Below, one piece after another: positions 26,561-34,664 of a stretch of 39,010 bases of DNA. The notes below the pieces were generated by a model, which had not been told where the DNA came from, did not search any database, and worked only from the letters and a program-made list of their open reading frames with translations. Numbering within the stretch: the stretch's first letter is position 1; every line of letters starts with the position of its first letter. The DNA comes from Latilactobacillus fuchuensis DSM 14340 = JCM 11249 (GTDB lineage: Bacteria; Bacillota; Bacilli; Lactobacillales; Lactobacillaceae), in contig NZ_BAMJ01000024.1 in NCBI RefSeq assembly GCF_000615805.1, positions 1 to 39,010 on the forward strand, in the 5' to 3' direction. A program made the translations under genes and the position numbers.

Positions 26561-27120
26561 TTTGTCACTGGTTCGCCTTCTAAACAACGTTTCAACATCC
26601 GTGTCAATAATGCATAGACTTCATCTTCAGATAGTGATACCAAGCTCGTGTTCAATAACGTCGCAATCCCCGCGATAATCACACCCGTTTCGACACTAAT
26701 TCGTTTACGCTCTGCTTCGGGTTTATTCATCAGTGGCTCGTATTTACGAAGGGCCTGAGTCGCTAGTTGGCTGACGAACGATTTCGTCTTATCTTCACCA
26801 AAATGGTTATCAATAAATAACGCTCGATACAACTGTGGTTCAATAGTTGCAAACCGCATATAGCCCATTCCCAAGTTAACCAACGGATTATCGGTCCGTT
26901 GCTCTTCACTGACGTACCAAATCAGGCGCGCCTTGGCTTCTTCTAAAACAGCATTCTTAAGATGGTCCATGCTCCCAAATTCCAAATAAATCGGTTGCGT
27001 TGAACAGTCTAACTCGGTGGCTAACTTACGCGCCGTGATTGATTTCAAGCCATCGGTCAACACCATTTCATACGCTTTATCCAAAATTTGTTCCGCTTTA
27101 ATTCGCTTTTTTCGTGCCAT
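26557..27120 (-). CDS. TetR family transcriptional regulator
   Basis: A 187-aa one-domain-plus-ligand-domain repressor. Residues 8-52 form the TetR N domain: AEQILDKAYEMVLTDGLKSITARKLATELDCSTQPIYLEFGS (quoted only to locate the segment in parts: SITARKLATELDCS is the helix-turn-helix and QPIYLEFGS the recognition end). The C-terminal part is helical with no recognisable ligand motif. It is divergent from pepS with a 155-nt intergenic region, so it may regulate itself and pepS, but no clear operator could be picked. Ribosome binding site GAGGGG precedes ATG 27120. Confidence 0.88.
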   Translation of the reverse strand: MARKKRIKAEQILDKAYEMVLTDGLKSITARKLATELDCSTQPIYLEFGSMDHLKNAVLEEAKARLIWYVSEEQRTDNPLVNLGMGYMRFATIEPQLYRALFIDNHFGEDKTKSFVSQLATQALRKYEPLMNKPEAERKRISVETGVIIAGIATLLNTSLVSLSEDEVYALLTRMLKRCLEGEPVTN

Positions 27121-27189
27121 CTTAACAACCCCTCAAAATTTCAGTTTACGCCGTTCATTACAGTAACTCTAACACAAATTAAATAACAA

Positions 27190-27203
27190 TGAAAACGTTT
27201 TAA
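27190..27203. promoter_or_regulatory. Candidate cre (CcpA) site upstream of pepS
   Basis: TGAAAACGTTTTAA matches the catabolite-responsive consensus TGWAANCGNTNWCA in all but one fixed position. It ends 33 nt before the pepS -10, next to the -35 region, a position where CcpA would repress. Confidence 0.45.
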
Positions 27204-27234
27204 CTGATATTGCAAGTTTTTTTAGACGGCTTAT

Positions 27235-27242
27235 GCTATGAT
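27235..27242 (+). promoter_or_regulatory. Extended -10 promoter of pepS
   Basis: TGC followed by TATGAT (27237-27242). The -35 region is T-rich without a clear hexamer. Start codon 34 nt downstream with AAGGAGG. Confidence 0.5.
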
Positions 27243-27275
27243 GAACGTATTAAAAGCATTTAAGGAGGATTTTTT

Positions 27276-28508
27276 ATGACAACTTTTGAACACAATCTTG
27301 AAAAATACGCGGCATTAACGGCCAAAACTGGGATTAATGTCCAATCCGGTGACACCATCGTCATCCAAATCGCAGTCACGCAATCTCAATTGGCCCGCGA
27401 TATTACCGCAGCTTGTTACGATCTCGGTGCCGCTGAAGTCATTATTAAATGGCAAGATGATTTAGTTGATCGCCTCAATATGCAACACAAGGATGAAGAT
27501 CGGTTACTGAATGTCCCCGACTTCCAAACACAAGAATACGATTATTGGCTAGAACACGGCGCTAAACGAATTTCAGTCATGTCGAGTAATCCCGACAACT
27601 TAAAAGGCTTAGATAGTGATCGGGTCGCTGCCGTTCAAAAGGCGAACGGCCAAGCCATGCTTAAAGTCCGCCAAGCGACACAAGCCAACAAAAATAGCTG
27701 GATTGTGATTGCTGCTGCTAGTCCTGCCTGGGCGCATAAAGTTTTCCCAGACGATGATTTACAAACAGCCACTGATAAATTATGGACCGAAATCTTTAAG
27801 ACCACTCGGATTGACCAAGATGATCCAATTAAGGCTTGGGAAGCACACGGCCATAAACTCCAAGCCAAGGCTGCTGAATTAAACGCTGCCCAATTCAAAG
27901 CACTCCACTACACTGCGCCTGGTACTGATATTACAATCGGTCTCCCTGAAAATCATATCTGGATTGGTGGTCCTAATGAAAGTAGCGATGGACGGCCATT
28001 CGTGGCCAACATGCCAACTGAAGAAGTCTTCTCAGCTGCCGATGCGAACAACATTAATGGTTATATCTCTTCGACCAAACCGCTCAGCTATGCGGGTAAT
28101 ACGTTAAATAACATGAAATTCACTTTCGAAAATGGTCGTGTGATTAAAGCGACTGCTGAAGAAGGCAATGATGTGCTACAAAAATTATTGCAAACTGACG
28201 CGGGTGTTAAGAGTTTAGGCGAAGTGGCTTTAGTTCCTGATCCTTCACCAATCTCACAATCTAAGATTACGTTCTTCAACACACTATTTGACGAAAACGC
28301 ATCTAACCATCTTGCTTTAGGTTCTGCTTACGCCTTCTCCATTGAAGGGGGCACTAAGATGACCGAGGAACAATTAAAAGCGGCTGGCTTGAACCGTAGT
28401 CAAGCCCACGTTGATTTCATGGTTGGCTCTAGTCAAATGAACATTGACGGTATCAAACACGACGGTTCAGTCGTCCCAGTCTTCCGGAATGGTGATTGGG
28501 CGGATTAA
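27276..28508 (+). CDS. pepS: Aminopeptidase PepS (M29 family)
   Basis: A 410-aa cytosolic metallopeptidase of the AmpS/PepS type, active on N-terminal residues of peptides taken up by the cell. Expected metal-ligand areas are seen: NMPTEEVF (about 250), LGEVALVPD (about 315), NHLALG (about 347) and the His-x-Asp in QAHVDFMVGS (about 376-385). Length is typical (about 410 aa). The start has a strong AAGGAGG site. A 62-codon membrane protein gene follows by 3 nt. Confidence 0.95.
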   Translation: MTTFEHNLEKYAALTAKTGINVQSGDTIVIQIAVTQSQLARDITAACYDLGAAEVIIKWQDDLVDRLNMQHKDEDRLLNVPDFQTQEYDYWLEHGAKRISVMSSNPDNLKGLDSDRVAAVQKANGQAMLKVRQATQANKNSWIVIAAASPAWAHKVFPDDDLQTATDKLWTEIFKTTRIDQDDPIKAWEAHGHKLQAKAAELNAAQFKALHYTAPGTDITIGLPENHIWIGGPNESSDGRPFVANMPTEEVFSAADANNINGYISSTKPLSYAGNTLNNMKFTFENGRVIKATAEEGNDVLQKLLQTDAGVKSLGEVALVPDPSPISQSKITFFNTLFDENASNHLALGSAYAFSIEGGTKMTEEQLKAAGLNRSQAHVDFMVGSSQMNIDGIKHDGSVVPVFRNGDWAD

Positions 28509-28511
28509 TCA

Positions 28512-28700
28512 ATGATAGTTTGGCTCATGCTTTTAGGTATCGCCGTTTGTTTGACCACTTTTTTCATTGGTCTGACAATTTATAGTGGTTGGCAACGGCA
28601 AAATATTAAGGGATTAATCCTGATTTCGCTGATTGGTTTGTTGGCTGTGATTATTTGTTATTACTTTTTTAACCAGGCCCTCCAACAACCCCAGTTATAA
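28512..28700 (+). CDS. Small two-helix membrane protein
   Basis: A 62-aa frame three bases after the pepS stop. It has two hydrophobic segments (about 3-25 and 32-54) joined by a short basic turn (YSGWQRQNIKG) and a polar tail QALQQPQL. There is no clear ribosome binding site, so translation would be coupled to pepS. No family recognised. Codon use is ordinary, and its stop is followed by repeat element E1, as for other genes carrying such elements. Confidence 0.6.
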   Translation: MIVWLMLLGIAVCLTTFFIGLTIYSGWQRQNIKGLILISLIGLLAVIICYYFFNQALQQPQL

Positions 28701-28705
28701 ATAGA

Positions 28706-28824
28706 ACAAGCTGTGACAGAACTCGGTTATCAATTGAGTATCAAGTTGAAATAACTGATTATCCCGAACTTAGGATAATCAGTTATTTTGATTTGAACGG
28801 AAATTGATGAGTTCTGGCGCGCGT
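28706..28824 (+). repeat. Divergent palindromic element E1 behind the pepS operon
   Basis: Starts about 6-10 nt after the stop codon. Stems AGAACTC/GAGTTCT, CAATTGAG... opposite ...GAACGGAAATTG, and a perfect apical AAATAACTGATTATCC/GGATAATCAGTTATTT. It resembles A1 in plan (TGAGTATCAAG versus GATTTGAACGGAA) but its terminal stem has decayed. The T-run after the apical stem may let it terminate. Confidence 0.6.
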
Positions 28825-28966
28825 CAAAGAAAAATGTTCATTTAATCTCAGAATGTTGAGACTTACGTCGATACCGGTTTTTTTGCGCTTATTAAGAATC
28901 GTTAAAAACTAATTGGTTAATTAATTTTACACGATGATTTCTTTGTGACGAATTTCGTTAAATCAA

Positions 28967-28994
28967 TTGATAACGTTTCTCAATTAGGTATAAT
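28967..28994 (+). promoter_or_regulatory. Promoter of the VIT1/CCC1 gene
   Basis: -35 TTGATA (28967-28972), 16-nt spacer, -10 TATAAT (28989-28994), start codon 36 nt downstream. The rest of the 28825-29029 gap shows nothing else firm. Confidence 0.7.
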
Positions 28995-29029
28995 ATAATT
29001 AAACTTATCATGTTAGGAGCAATTATCTG

Positions 29030-29733
29030 ATGAAAGAAATCACGACTACCAAACCACTAAACCCGCATCTTTGTTTATCTGAACGTTTGAATATTATTCG
29101 CGCGGGCGTCCTAGGCGCCAACGACGGTATTATTTCCGTCGCTGGGATTGTCGTTGGCGTGGCTAGCGCGCACCAAAGTCAATACACCCTCTTTTTAGCC
29201 GGCGTTTCTGGCATGCTTGCGGGCGCCTTTTCAATGGGTGGCGGTGAATACGTATCGGTTAGTACCCAACGTGATACTCAAAAATCAATGATGCGCCTGC
29301 AAAAGGAAGCCATCCAAAATGAATACGCTGATGAAGTCGCTAGTTTAACCCGGACTTATGAATCTAAAGGGTTACCCACACCACTTGCCAACCAAGTCGC
29401 CAACGCTTTTATGCAAAAAGATAGTTTAGACATCACCTTACGTGAAAAATACAACATTGAACTCCACCACTATTTCAACCCGTGGCACGCCGCCTTTTCA
29501 TCCTTCTTCTCATTCATGTTTGGCGCGCTCTTACCGCTACTGGCGATTACGTTGATTCCTTATCCCTATAAAGTCAGCGGCACGATTAGCGCGGTCATTC
29601 TAGCGCTAATTATGACTGGTTTTACCAGTGCTCGCTCGGCCACGCTAACCGTTTAAAAGGTATTTTACGCAACGTCTCAATCGGTCTGTTAACGATGTTC
29701 GTCACCTATCTGATTGGCAGCGCAATCGGCTAA
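29030..29733 (+). pseudogene. VIT1/CCC1 family metal transporter, frameshifted near the C-terminus
   Basis: A predicted Fe/Mn transporter of the membrane. The first 202 or so residues fit the family: RLNIIRAGVLGANDGIISVAG (in part: GANDGIISVAG), FSMGGGEYVSVSTQRD after helix 2, a cytoplasmic metal-binding helix bundle and helices from FSSFFSFMFGALLPLLAI. After TGFTSAR the frame reads SATLTV and stops at 29656. One base earlier the next frame continues as GHANRLKGILRNVSIGLLTMFVTYLIGSAIG to TAA 29731-29733, the expected last helix. One missing base at about 29637-29640 explains this; the restored protein has 234 aa. The truncated form lacks the last helix. Confidence 0.85.
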
Positions 29734-29754
29734 TCTGCAATCAATTCTAAACCT

Positions 29755-29794
29755 AGCTAATCTCAAGAAAATCTTGATGATTAGCTTTTTTTGA
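29755..29794 (+). terminator. Terminator of the VIT1/CCC1 gene
   Basis: AGCTAATC-TCAAGA pairs with TCTTGA-TGATTAGCT, followed by seven Ts. Confidence 0.9.
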
Positions 29795-29805
29795 TGACTT
29801 AAACA

Positions 29806-29833
29806 ACAAAAAAAGCCCAACCGAAGTTGGACT
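29806..29833 (-). terminator. fba terminator
   Basis: Minus strand GTCCAAC-TTCG-GTTGGGC followed by a run of Ts (A-run at 29808-29814). Confidence 0.9.
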
Positions 29834-29848
29834 TTGAATTTAATTTGA

Positions 29849-30712
29849 TTATTTAACTTCTGGCGTACCGAACCATTCGATACGATCTTTAACAAGATCA
29901 GTAATAGCTTGAGTACCAGGTGCAAATAACTTACGAGGATCAAAGCCTTTACCTTGTTGATCTTTGCCAGCTTCGATATATTCGCGAGTTGCTTTAGCAA
30001 ATACTAATTGACATTCAGTATTAACGTTAACTTTTGAAATACCCATTGAGATAGCTTTGATGATTTGTTCCTTAGGAATACCTGAACCACCGTGTAATAC
30101 TAAAGGAATCTTGATAACTGAAGCTAATTCTTCAAGACGTTCGAAGCTTAAGCCTTTCCAGTTAGCAGGGTATACACCATGAATATTACCAATACCAACT
30201 GCTAAATAATCAGGACCAGCAGCTGCTAATTGTTTAGCTTCTTCAACGTCAGCTAATTCGCCAGCGCCAACGATACCGTCTTCTTCACCGCCAATTGAAC
30301 CAACTTCGGCTTCAACTGAGATGCCTTTAGCATGTGCTAAAGCAACGATTTCTTTTGTCTTTTCTAAGTTTTCTGCAAATGGTAAATCATGACCATCAAA
30401 CATAACTGAGTTGTAACCAACTTCGATACATTCTTTAGCAGCTTCGTAGTTACCGTGATCTAAATGCATGATAACGGGAACAGTGATGTTCATTGCTTTA
30501 ACAGTTTGTTCAACTAAGTTTAAGCATAATTCGTAACCGCCCATATATTTAGCAGCACCCATTGATGTTTGGATCAAGATAGGTGTGTTTGTTTCTTGAC
30601 CTGCAGCCAAGATAGCGCGTGTCCATTCAAGGTTGTTTGTGTTGAATGCACCAACAGCGTAATGACCTTCACGAGCAGCTTTGAAAATTTCTGTACCATT
30701 AACTAATGACAT
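29849..30712 (-). CDS. fba: Fructose-bisphosphate aldolase, class II
   Basis: Glycolytic Zn enzyme splitting fructose 1,6-bisphosphate into dihydroxyacetone phosphate and glyceraldehyde 3-phosphate. The 287-aa protein has the metal-binding HLDHG (83-87), the EAEVGSIGG loop, AVGIGNIHGVY and VLHGGSGIP, and NVNTECQ near the C-terminus, as in Gram-positive FbaA. Codon use is strongly biased, as expected of a very highly expressed gene. Start ATG 30712 has GGAGG upstream. It is monocistronic with its own terminator. Confidence 0.97.
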   Translation of the reverse strand: MSLVNGTEIFKAAREGHYAVGAFNTNNLEWTRAILAAGQETNTPILIQTSMGAAKYMGGYELCLNLVEQTVKAMNITVPVIMHLDHGNYEAAKECIEVGYNSVMFDGHDLPFAENLEKTKEIVALAHAKGISVEAEVGSIGGEEDGIVGAGELADVEEAKQLAAAGPDYLAVGIGNIHGVYPANWKGLSFERLEELASVIKIPLVLHGGSGIPKEQIIKAISMGISKVNVNTECQLVFAKATREYIEAGKDQQGKGFDPRKLFAPGTQAITDLVKDRIEWFGTPEVK

Positions 30713-30733
30713 GAAAAAGCCTCCAGATTAATT

Positions 30734-30751
30734 GCAACTTTTTGAAGTTGC
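30734..30751 (-). promoter_or_regulatory. Hairpin in the fba leader
   Basis: GCAACTT/AAGTTGC with a 4-nt loop lies just upstream of the fba ribosome binding site; a mRNA-stabilising 5' hairpin is a reasonable guess. Confidence 0.4.
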
Positions 30752-30845
30752 GATTTTTGAATACGAATCTATTTTAACATATTTTTAGCAAATAAGAATC
30801 AACTTTGCTAACTTTCTGAAAATGAAAACGTAACCAATTATTTCA

Positions 30846-30875
30846 CAAAAAAAGGCTGAGCGAATTCACTCAGAC
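30846..30875 (-). terminator. Terminator after tRNA-Arg
   Basis: Minus strand stem GGTCTGAG/CTCAGCC followed by seven Ts. Confidence 0.85.
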
Positions 30876-30905
30876 CTTCTTGATGCTAAAATCGGCTATT
30901 ACCAA

Positions 30906-30978
30906 TGTCCCCGGCCAGAATCGAACTGGCAACCTATCGCTTAGGAGGCGATTGCTCTATCCAGTTGAGCACGAGAAC
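30906..30978 (-). tRNA. tRNA-Arg (anticodon CCU)
   Basis: The minus strand folds as a full tRNA: acceptor GTTCTCG/CGGGGAC, D arm GCTC...GAGC, anticodon stem ATCGC/GCGAT with loop CTCCTAA (anticodon CCU, reads AGG) and T arm GCCAG-TTCGATT-CTGGC. The discriminator is A and CCA is not encoded. It has a downstream terminator and no other tRNA next to it. Confidence 0.95.
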
Positions 30979-31037
30979 GCTACAAATAATATTGTCGCAT
31001 TCAAGGGATTAATTGTAAAGTCGATTTATTCAATCGG

Positions 31038-32228
31038 TTATTGATTTAAAGCTTGGTGCATTGTTTCTTCCCCTAAGGTTAAAACAGCTCCCGCAGCGAT
31101 TAAAATCGCGGCCGTGAAGATGCCAAAAATAATCGGTAAGCTAACTTGACGGCCGATTAAGGTGCCGACCATCAATGGTCCAACAATCCCGCCAATTCGG
31201 CCGACAGCGGCCGCTAAGCCACTGCCGCTACCACGGACGGCTGTTGGGTATTGTTCTGGCGTATAAGCATACAACGCGCCCCAAGCCCCTAAATTGAAAA
31301 AGGATAATAACGCTCCGGCTAAAATTAATAACCCGACACTATTCGCCGTCCCAAAAGCTAACGCGCTGACTGCGGTCCCAATTAAGAAAGTCCCAAGCAC
31401 CAATTTACGACCCCATTTTTCAATCAACCATGCGGCAACGAAATAGCCGGGTAACTGCGCTAAGGTCATGATTAAGACGTATTCAAAGCTGTGCACTAAA
31501 CTGAATCCTTTTAGCACCATGACACTTGGTAGCCATAAAAACATCCCGTAATATGAAAAGACAACTAAGAACCAAACCAACCACAACATGATGGTTCTTC
31601 GGCGATACGTTTCTGACCAAAGGGTTGCTAAACGTTGCCCTAACGAAATTTTCCGGTTAATTAACTGCGGTTCGTGTTCCTGTTTAATATGTTTCCGCAA
31701 GATCAACGTGTAAACAGCGGGTAACGACGTGATCAACAAGACCACTCGCCAACCCCACGTTGGAATCACAAAGTAAGCTAGTAAACTTGCGACTAACCAA
31801 CCAGCCGCCCAAAAGCTTTCCAATAAGACCACTGCACGACCCCGTGTTTCGGCCGGCGTGTTTTCAGAAATCAGAGTTGACGCCACTGGTAATTCCCCAC
31901 CAAGGCCGGCACCGACTAATAACCGTAAAACTAAAAATAAACTCAATGAGGTACTAAAAGCCGAAATCCCATTACCAATTGAAAATAACAATAACGAACA
32001 TAATAAACTATTCTTGCGCCCAATTTTATCCGCGAGAATCCCAAAAACAACGGCGCCAATTGCCATTCCGACTGAACTGATACTCCCAATCAGACCCATT
32101 TGGCTACTATTCAATTGCCATTCTTTCGCTAAGGCCGCGATGACGAAAGAGAGTAAACCAACGTCCATTGCATCAAATAACCAAGCCCCACCTGCTGCCC
32201 ATAATAATGTCCTGTGTTCTTTTTGCAT
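31038..32228 (-). CDS. niaP: Niacin transporter NiaP (MFS)
   Basis: A 396-aa major facilitator protein with 12 hydrophobic helices, the MFS loop motif GILADKIGRKNSLL after helix 2, and the NiaP/YceI features AWLFDAMDVGLLSFVIAAL (helix 1) and GLGGELPVASTL (helix 4). It should import nicotinic acid for NAD synthesis. Family assignment alone would be less certain, but the upstream gene is niaR and a palindromic GTGTC-AA-GACAC site sits over the -35 of its promoter, which strongly supports niacin. Ribosome binding site AAGGGG precedes ATG 32228. Confidence 0.87.
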   Translation of the reverse strand: MQKEHRTLLWAAGGAWLFDAMDVGLLSFVIAALAKEWQLNSSQMGLIGSISSVGMAIGAVVFGILADKIGRKNSLLCSLLLFSIGNGISAFSTSLSLFLVLRLLVGAGLGGELPVASTLISENTPAETRGRAVVLLESFWAAGWLVASLLAYFVIPTWGWRVVLLITSLPAVYTLILRKHIKQEHEPQLINRKISLGQRLATLWSETYRRRTIMLWLVWFLVVFSYYGMFLWLPSVMVLKGFSLVHSFEYVLIMTLAQLPGYFVAAWLIEKWGRKLVLGTFLIGTAVSALAFGTANSVGLLILAGALLSFFNLGAWGALYAYTPEQYPTAVRGSGSGLAAAVGRIGGIVGPLMVGTLIGRQVSLPIIFGIFTAAILIAAGAVLTLGEETMHQALNQ

Positions 32229-32273
32229 CTGTCATTCCCCTTATCCATACCCTTTTATGTGACTACAGGCATT

Positions 32274-32302
32274 ATCATACGGAAAAACCAGACACGTGTC
32301 AA
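32274..32302 (-). promoter_or_regulatory. niaP promoter
   Basis: Minus strand -35 TTGACA (32297-32302, consensus), 17-nt spacer, -10 TATGAT (32274-32279). Confidence 0.8.
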
Positions 32303-32307
32303 GACAC
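32291..32307. promoter_or_regulatory. Predicted NiaR operator over the niaP -35
   Basis: A 12-bp palindrome GTGTCAAGACAC (32296-32307) overlaps the -35 hexamer, with one more GACAC half-site at 32291-32295 that forms a second palindrome GACACGTGTC. A bound repressor would block the promoter. The niaR gene ends 5 nt away. Confidence 0.7.
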
Positions 32308-32311
32308 CTAT

Positions 32312-32834
32312 TTATTTTTCGTAACGCACACCAAGTTCTGATAGCGCCGTTAATATCCGTTCAAAATCCTGTTCTGATGCACATTCTATCGTATGCAAAT
32401 GAACCCCATCGGTTAGCGTTGCTAATAACCGTTGTTGTGGATTGGCTTTTATTTTTTGCATAAATTGGTTGACATCTGTCAAGGTCGCAATCCCTAATTG
32501 ACCCGTTAATTCACCGTATAAGATGATCCACCGTCACATCGACGACTCGACCCCCATTTTTAACAATTACCAGCAATTCAGCACGCGTTTTGGCGGGCGT
32601 ATGTTGGCAAACAACTTGACCACGGTAATATTGTTGCCGTTGTTGGACCGTCTGAATATAATAACCGCTGACCGTCGCAATCACGTTGGCCCCCTGTGCG
32701 CGAAGTAACGCAATATCACCCACAATTGTTTGACGACTCACTTCGTATTGCTTGGCCAACGTTTTAGCGCTAATCGGTTGCGAACTATCCTGAATAGCGG
32801 CTAAGACGGCCGCACGTCTTTCTTGAGTTGTCAT
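32312..32834 (-). pseudogene. niaR: NiaR-type niacin-responsive repressor, frameshifted in the 3H domain
   Basis: NiaR (YrxA) represses NAD and niacin uptake genes when niacin is present. The N-terminal part has a winged HTH_11 domain (residues 4-60; AKTLAKQYEVSRQTIVGDIALLR) and the start of the 3H ligand domain (CQHTPAKTRAELLVIVKNGGRVVDVTVDH, given in part). After VTVDHLIR it stops at 32511-32513. The next frame continues as GELTGQLGIATLTDVNQF and later TDGVHLHTIEC to TAA 32312-32314. Two missing bases (or one extra) at about 32517-32522 explain this; restored length about 174 aa. The broken part binds the ligand, so a truncated protein might bind DNA without sensing niacin. Confidence 0.85.
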
Positions 32835-32884
32835 ATTTACGCCTCCGTTAATTTAGTTAGTGCTTATTTTAAGCGTCATCGACT

Positions 32885-32914
32885 AAAAAAGCTATCCCAA
32901 AAAATGGCATAGCT
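32885..32914 (-). terminator. Terminator of the beta-glucosidase gene
   Basis: Minus strand AAGCTATgCC/GGgATAGCTT stem followed by Ts (A-run 32885-32890). Confidence 0.85.
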
Positions 32915-32922
32915 TGTCTAGT

Positions 32923-34368
32923 TTAAATTATTTCACCGTTACTTTGAATCACTTTTTGATACCAATAGAAACTATCCTTAGGATACCGGTTCAATTCTTT
33001 TTCATCCGTTTCGTCGCGATCGACGTAAACAAAACCGTACCGTTTTTGATAACCGTTCGTCCAACTTAATAAATCGGTAAAACTCCAAGTCGTATAACCG
33101 ATAACGCGAACGCCATCGGTAATGGCTTCTTGAATCGCTTGAACATGGGCTTTCAAGAATGCAATCCGATAAGTATCATGAATTTCACCGTCAGTTTCAA
33201 GCGTGTCATAAGCACCCAATCCGTTTTCAGTAATCAGAACTGGTAGGTGATAGCGACTTTCAATCCGGCGTAACGCGATTCGCAAACCTTCAGGATCAAT
33301 ATTCCAATCCCAATCGGTTTGTTGCATGTACGGATTCTCAGCCGTCTTATAAGCGCCAGGCACGCCACTAGCTTGACTTGTTCCTTTTTTACCAGACGTA
33401 TTCTGTTTCGTCAAACCAACACCATCTTCTAGCGAATTCGCCGTTACCGTATTCGTTTGATAATAATTCATCCCCATAAAATCAGGATGCGCTAATGGGT
33501 CACTCAGTAACGCTTGGTCGGCTTCTGTGACTTCAGGGGCAATTCCTTGGTTTTTCAGATAAGTCATCACTAGGGCTGGATAACGGCCCCACGCGTAAAC
33601 GTCTAACCATAAGTCAGCGCTCAATTGTTCCGCATTGTCCGCAGCCACCTGGTTAACCGGATTTGCATCTAACGAATAGGTTGGGCTGTAGGCAAAACTA
33701 GGTCCAATACCGCCTTGATACCCTTTTTCGTGGAATAATTTAATCGCACTCGCATTGGCCAAATTAGCCATGTGATTGGCTTGATAAGTCCGTTTAGCGT
33801 CCATCACTGCTGGCGGATGCTCCGCCGTTAAATAGCCGTGGGTAATAAACACATTTTGTTCATTCAAAGTGACCCAATGACTGACTCGATCACCAAAACG
33901 TTCGAATAATAACTGCGCATACGCTGTAAAATCATCGACTATCTGACGTGATTCCCAGCCACCGTATTCATCTTGGAGCGCTTGCGGTAAATCCCAATGA
34001 TAAATCGTGACAATTGGTTCAATGTGATTGGCTAACAGTTCGTCAATCAACTGGCTATAAAATTTAATGCCAGCTTCATTAACCGTCCCACGACCAGTTG
34101 GCAAGACTCGAGGCCAAGAGATTGAGAAACGATACGCTTTTAAACCGGCTTTGGCCATCAAAGCGACATCTTCACGATACCGGTGAAAATGATCAACCGC
34201 AACGTCGCCATTTGTCTTTTTAAACGTCTTTCCCGGAATCCGTACAAACTGATCCCAGACTGATAACCCTTTTCCTTCGGCCTGATAAGCCCCTTCGATT
34301 TGATACGCTGCTGATGCTGACCCCCACAAAAAATTAGTGGGGAAAGGTGCTAATTTAGGATATTCCAT
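32923..34368 (-). CDS. 6-phospho-beta-glucosidase (GH1)
   Basis: Hydrolyses phosphorylated beta-glucosides brought in by a PTS. The 481-aa GH1 enzyme has the N-terminal FLWGSASAAYQIEGAY signature, acid/base Glu170 in TLNEQN and nucleophile Glu381 in LITENGLG. Ser435, Lys442 and Tyr444 in the SWTNGYQKRYGF segment are the phosphate-binding set that marks the 6-phospho type. It is in line with the PTS IIA and DUF3284 genes but separated from them by three palindromic elements. Its ribosome binding site (GTGAG) is weak. Confidence 0.92.
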   Translation of the reverse strand: MEYPKLAPFPTNFLWGSASAAYQIEGAYQAEGKGLSVWDQFVRIPGKTFKKTNGDVAVDHFHRYREDVALMAKAGLKAYRFSISWPRVLPTGRGTVNEAGIKFYSQLIDELLANHIEPIVTIYHWDLPQALQDEYGGWESRQIVDDFTAYAQLLFERFGDRVSHWVTLNEQNVFITHGYLTAEHPPAVMDAKRTYQANHMANLANASAIKLFHEKGYQGGIGPSFAYSPTYSLDANPVNQVAADNAEQLSADLWLDVYAWGRYPALVMTYLKNQGIAPEVTEADQALLSDPLAHPDFMGMNYYQTNTVTANSLEDGVGLTKQNTSGKKGTSQASGVPGAYKTAENPYMQQTDWDWNIDPEGLRIALRRIESRYHLPVLITENGLGAYDTLETDGEIHDTYRIAFLKAHVQAIQEAITDGVRVIGYTTWSFTDLLSWTNGYQKRYGFVYVDRDETDEKELNRYPKDSFYWYQKVIQSNGEII

Positions 34369-34410
34369 CTTAATTTGCTCACTTTCAAAATGATTTGTAA
34401 AGGCGGAGAC

Positions 34411-34525
34411 GCGCTTCTACACACAGGTTCCTGTGCTTAGCTACGTCTGGCAAACAAAATCCATAAACCAGACTTTATTCACCAGACTAGGCTAATGCTC
34501 AGAATCTATTCGTGTGTATCAGCGC
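34411..34525 (-). repeat. Palindromic element D1 (subtype III)
   Basis: GCGCT/AGCGC, TACACAC/GTGTGTA stems, GATTCTGAGCATTAGCCTA and CGTAGCTAAGCACAGGAA loop, apical AGTCTGGT/GCCAGAC-type stem. Confidence 0.85.
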
Positions 34526-34538
34526 TCTATTTTTAAAC

Positions 34539-34651
34539 GCGCTTCTCGAACAGCCTTTTCCGGTTAACGACAGGATTCAAATTATGGTTAAGTTCAACCA
34601 TAATTCGCATCCTTAGGTTAATCCTCAAAGCCTACCCGTTCGAGTCAGCGC
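34539..34651 (-). repeat. Palindromic element D2 (subtype II)
   Basis: GCGCT/AGCGC, CTCGAAC/GTTCGAG stems, internal TTTGAGGATTAACCTA and CGTTAACCGGAAAAGG, apical ATTATGGTTGAAC/GTTCAACCATAAT-type pairing. Confidence 0.85.
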
Positions 34652-34664
34652 TCTATTCTGAAAC

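Noticed and set aside
29689-30000. 103-aa open frame on the minus strand
   Set aside because: It overlaps the end of fba in another frame and runs through two terminators; fba is certain.
30734-30751. Riboswitch or T-box in the fba leader
   Set aside because: Only one small hairpin is present in a short leader; no aptamer-like complexity.
30906-30978. tRNA-Arg as an integrated element attachment site
   Set aside because: No integrase and no repeated tRNA 3' end could be found in the flanks.
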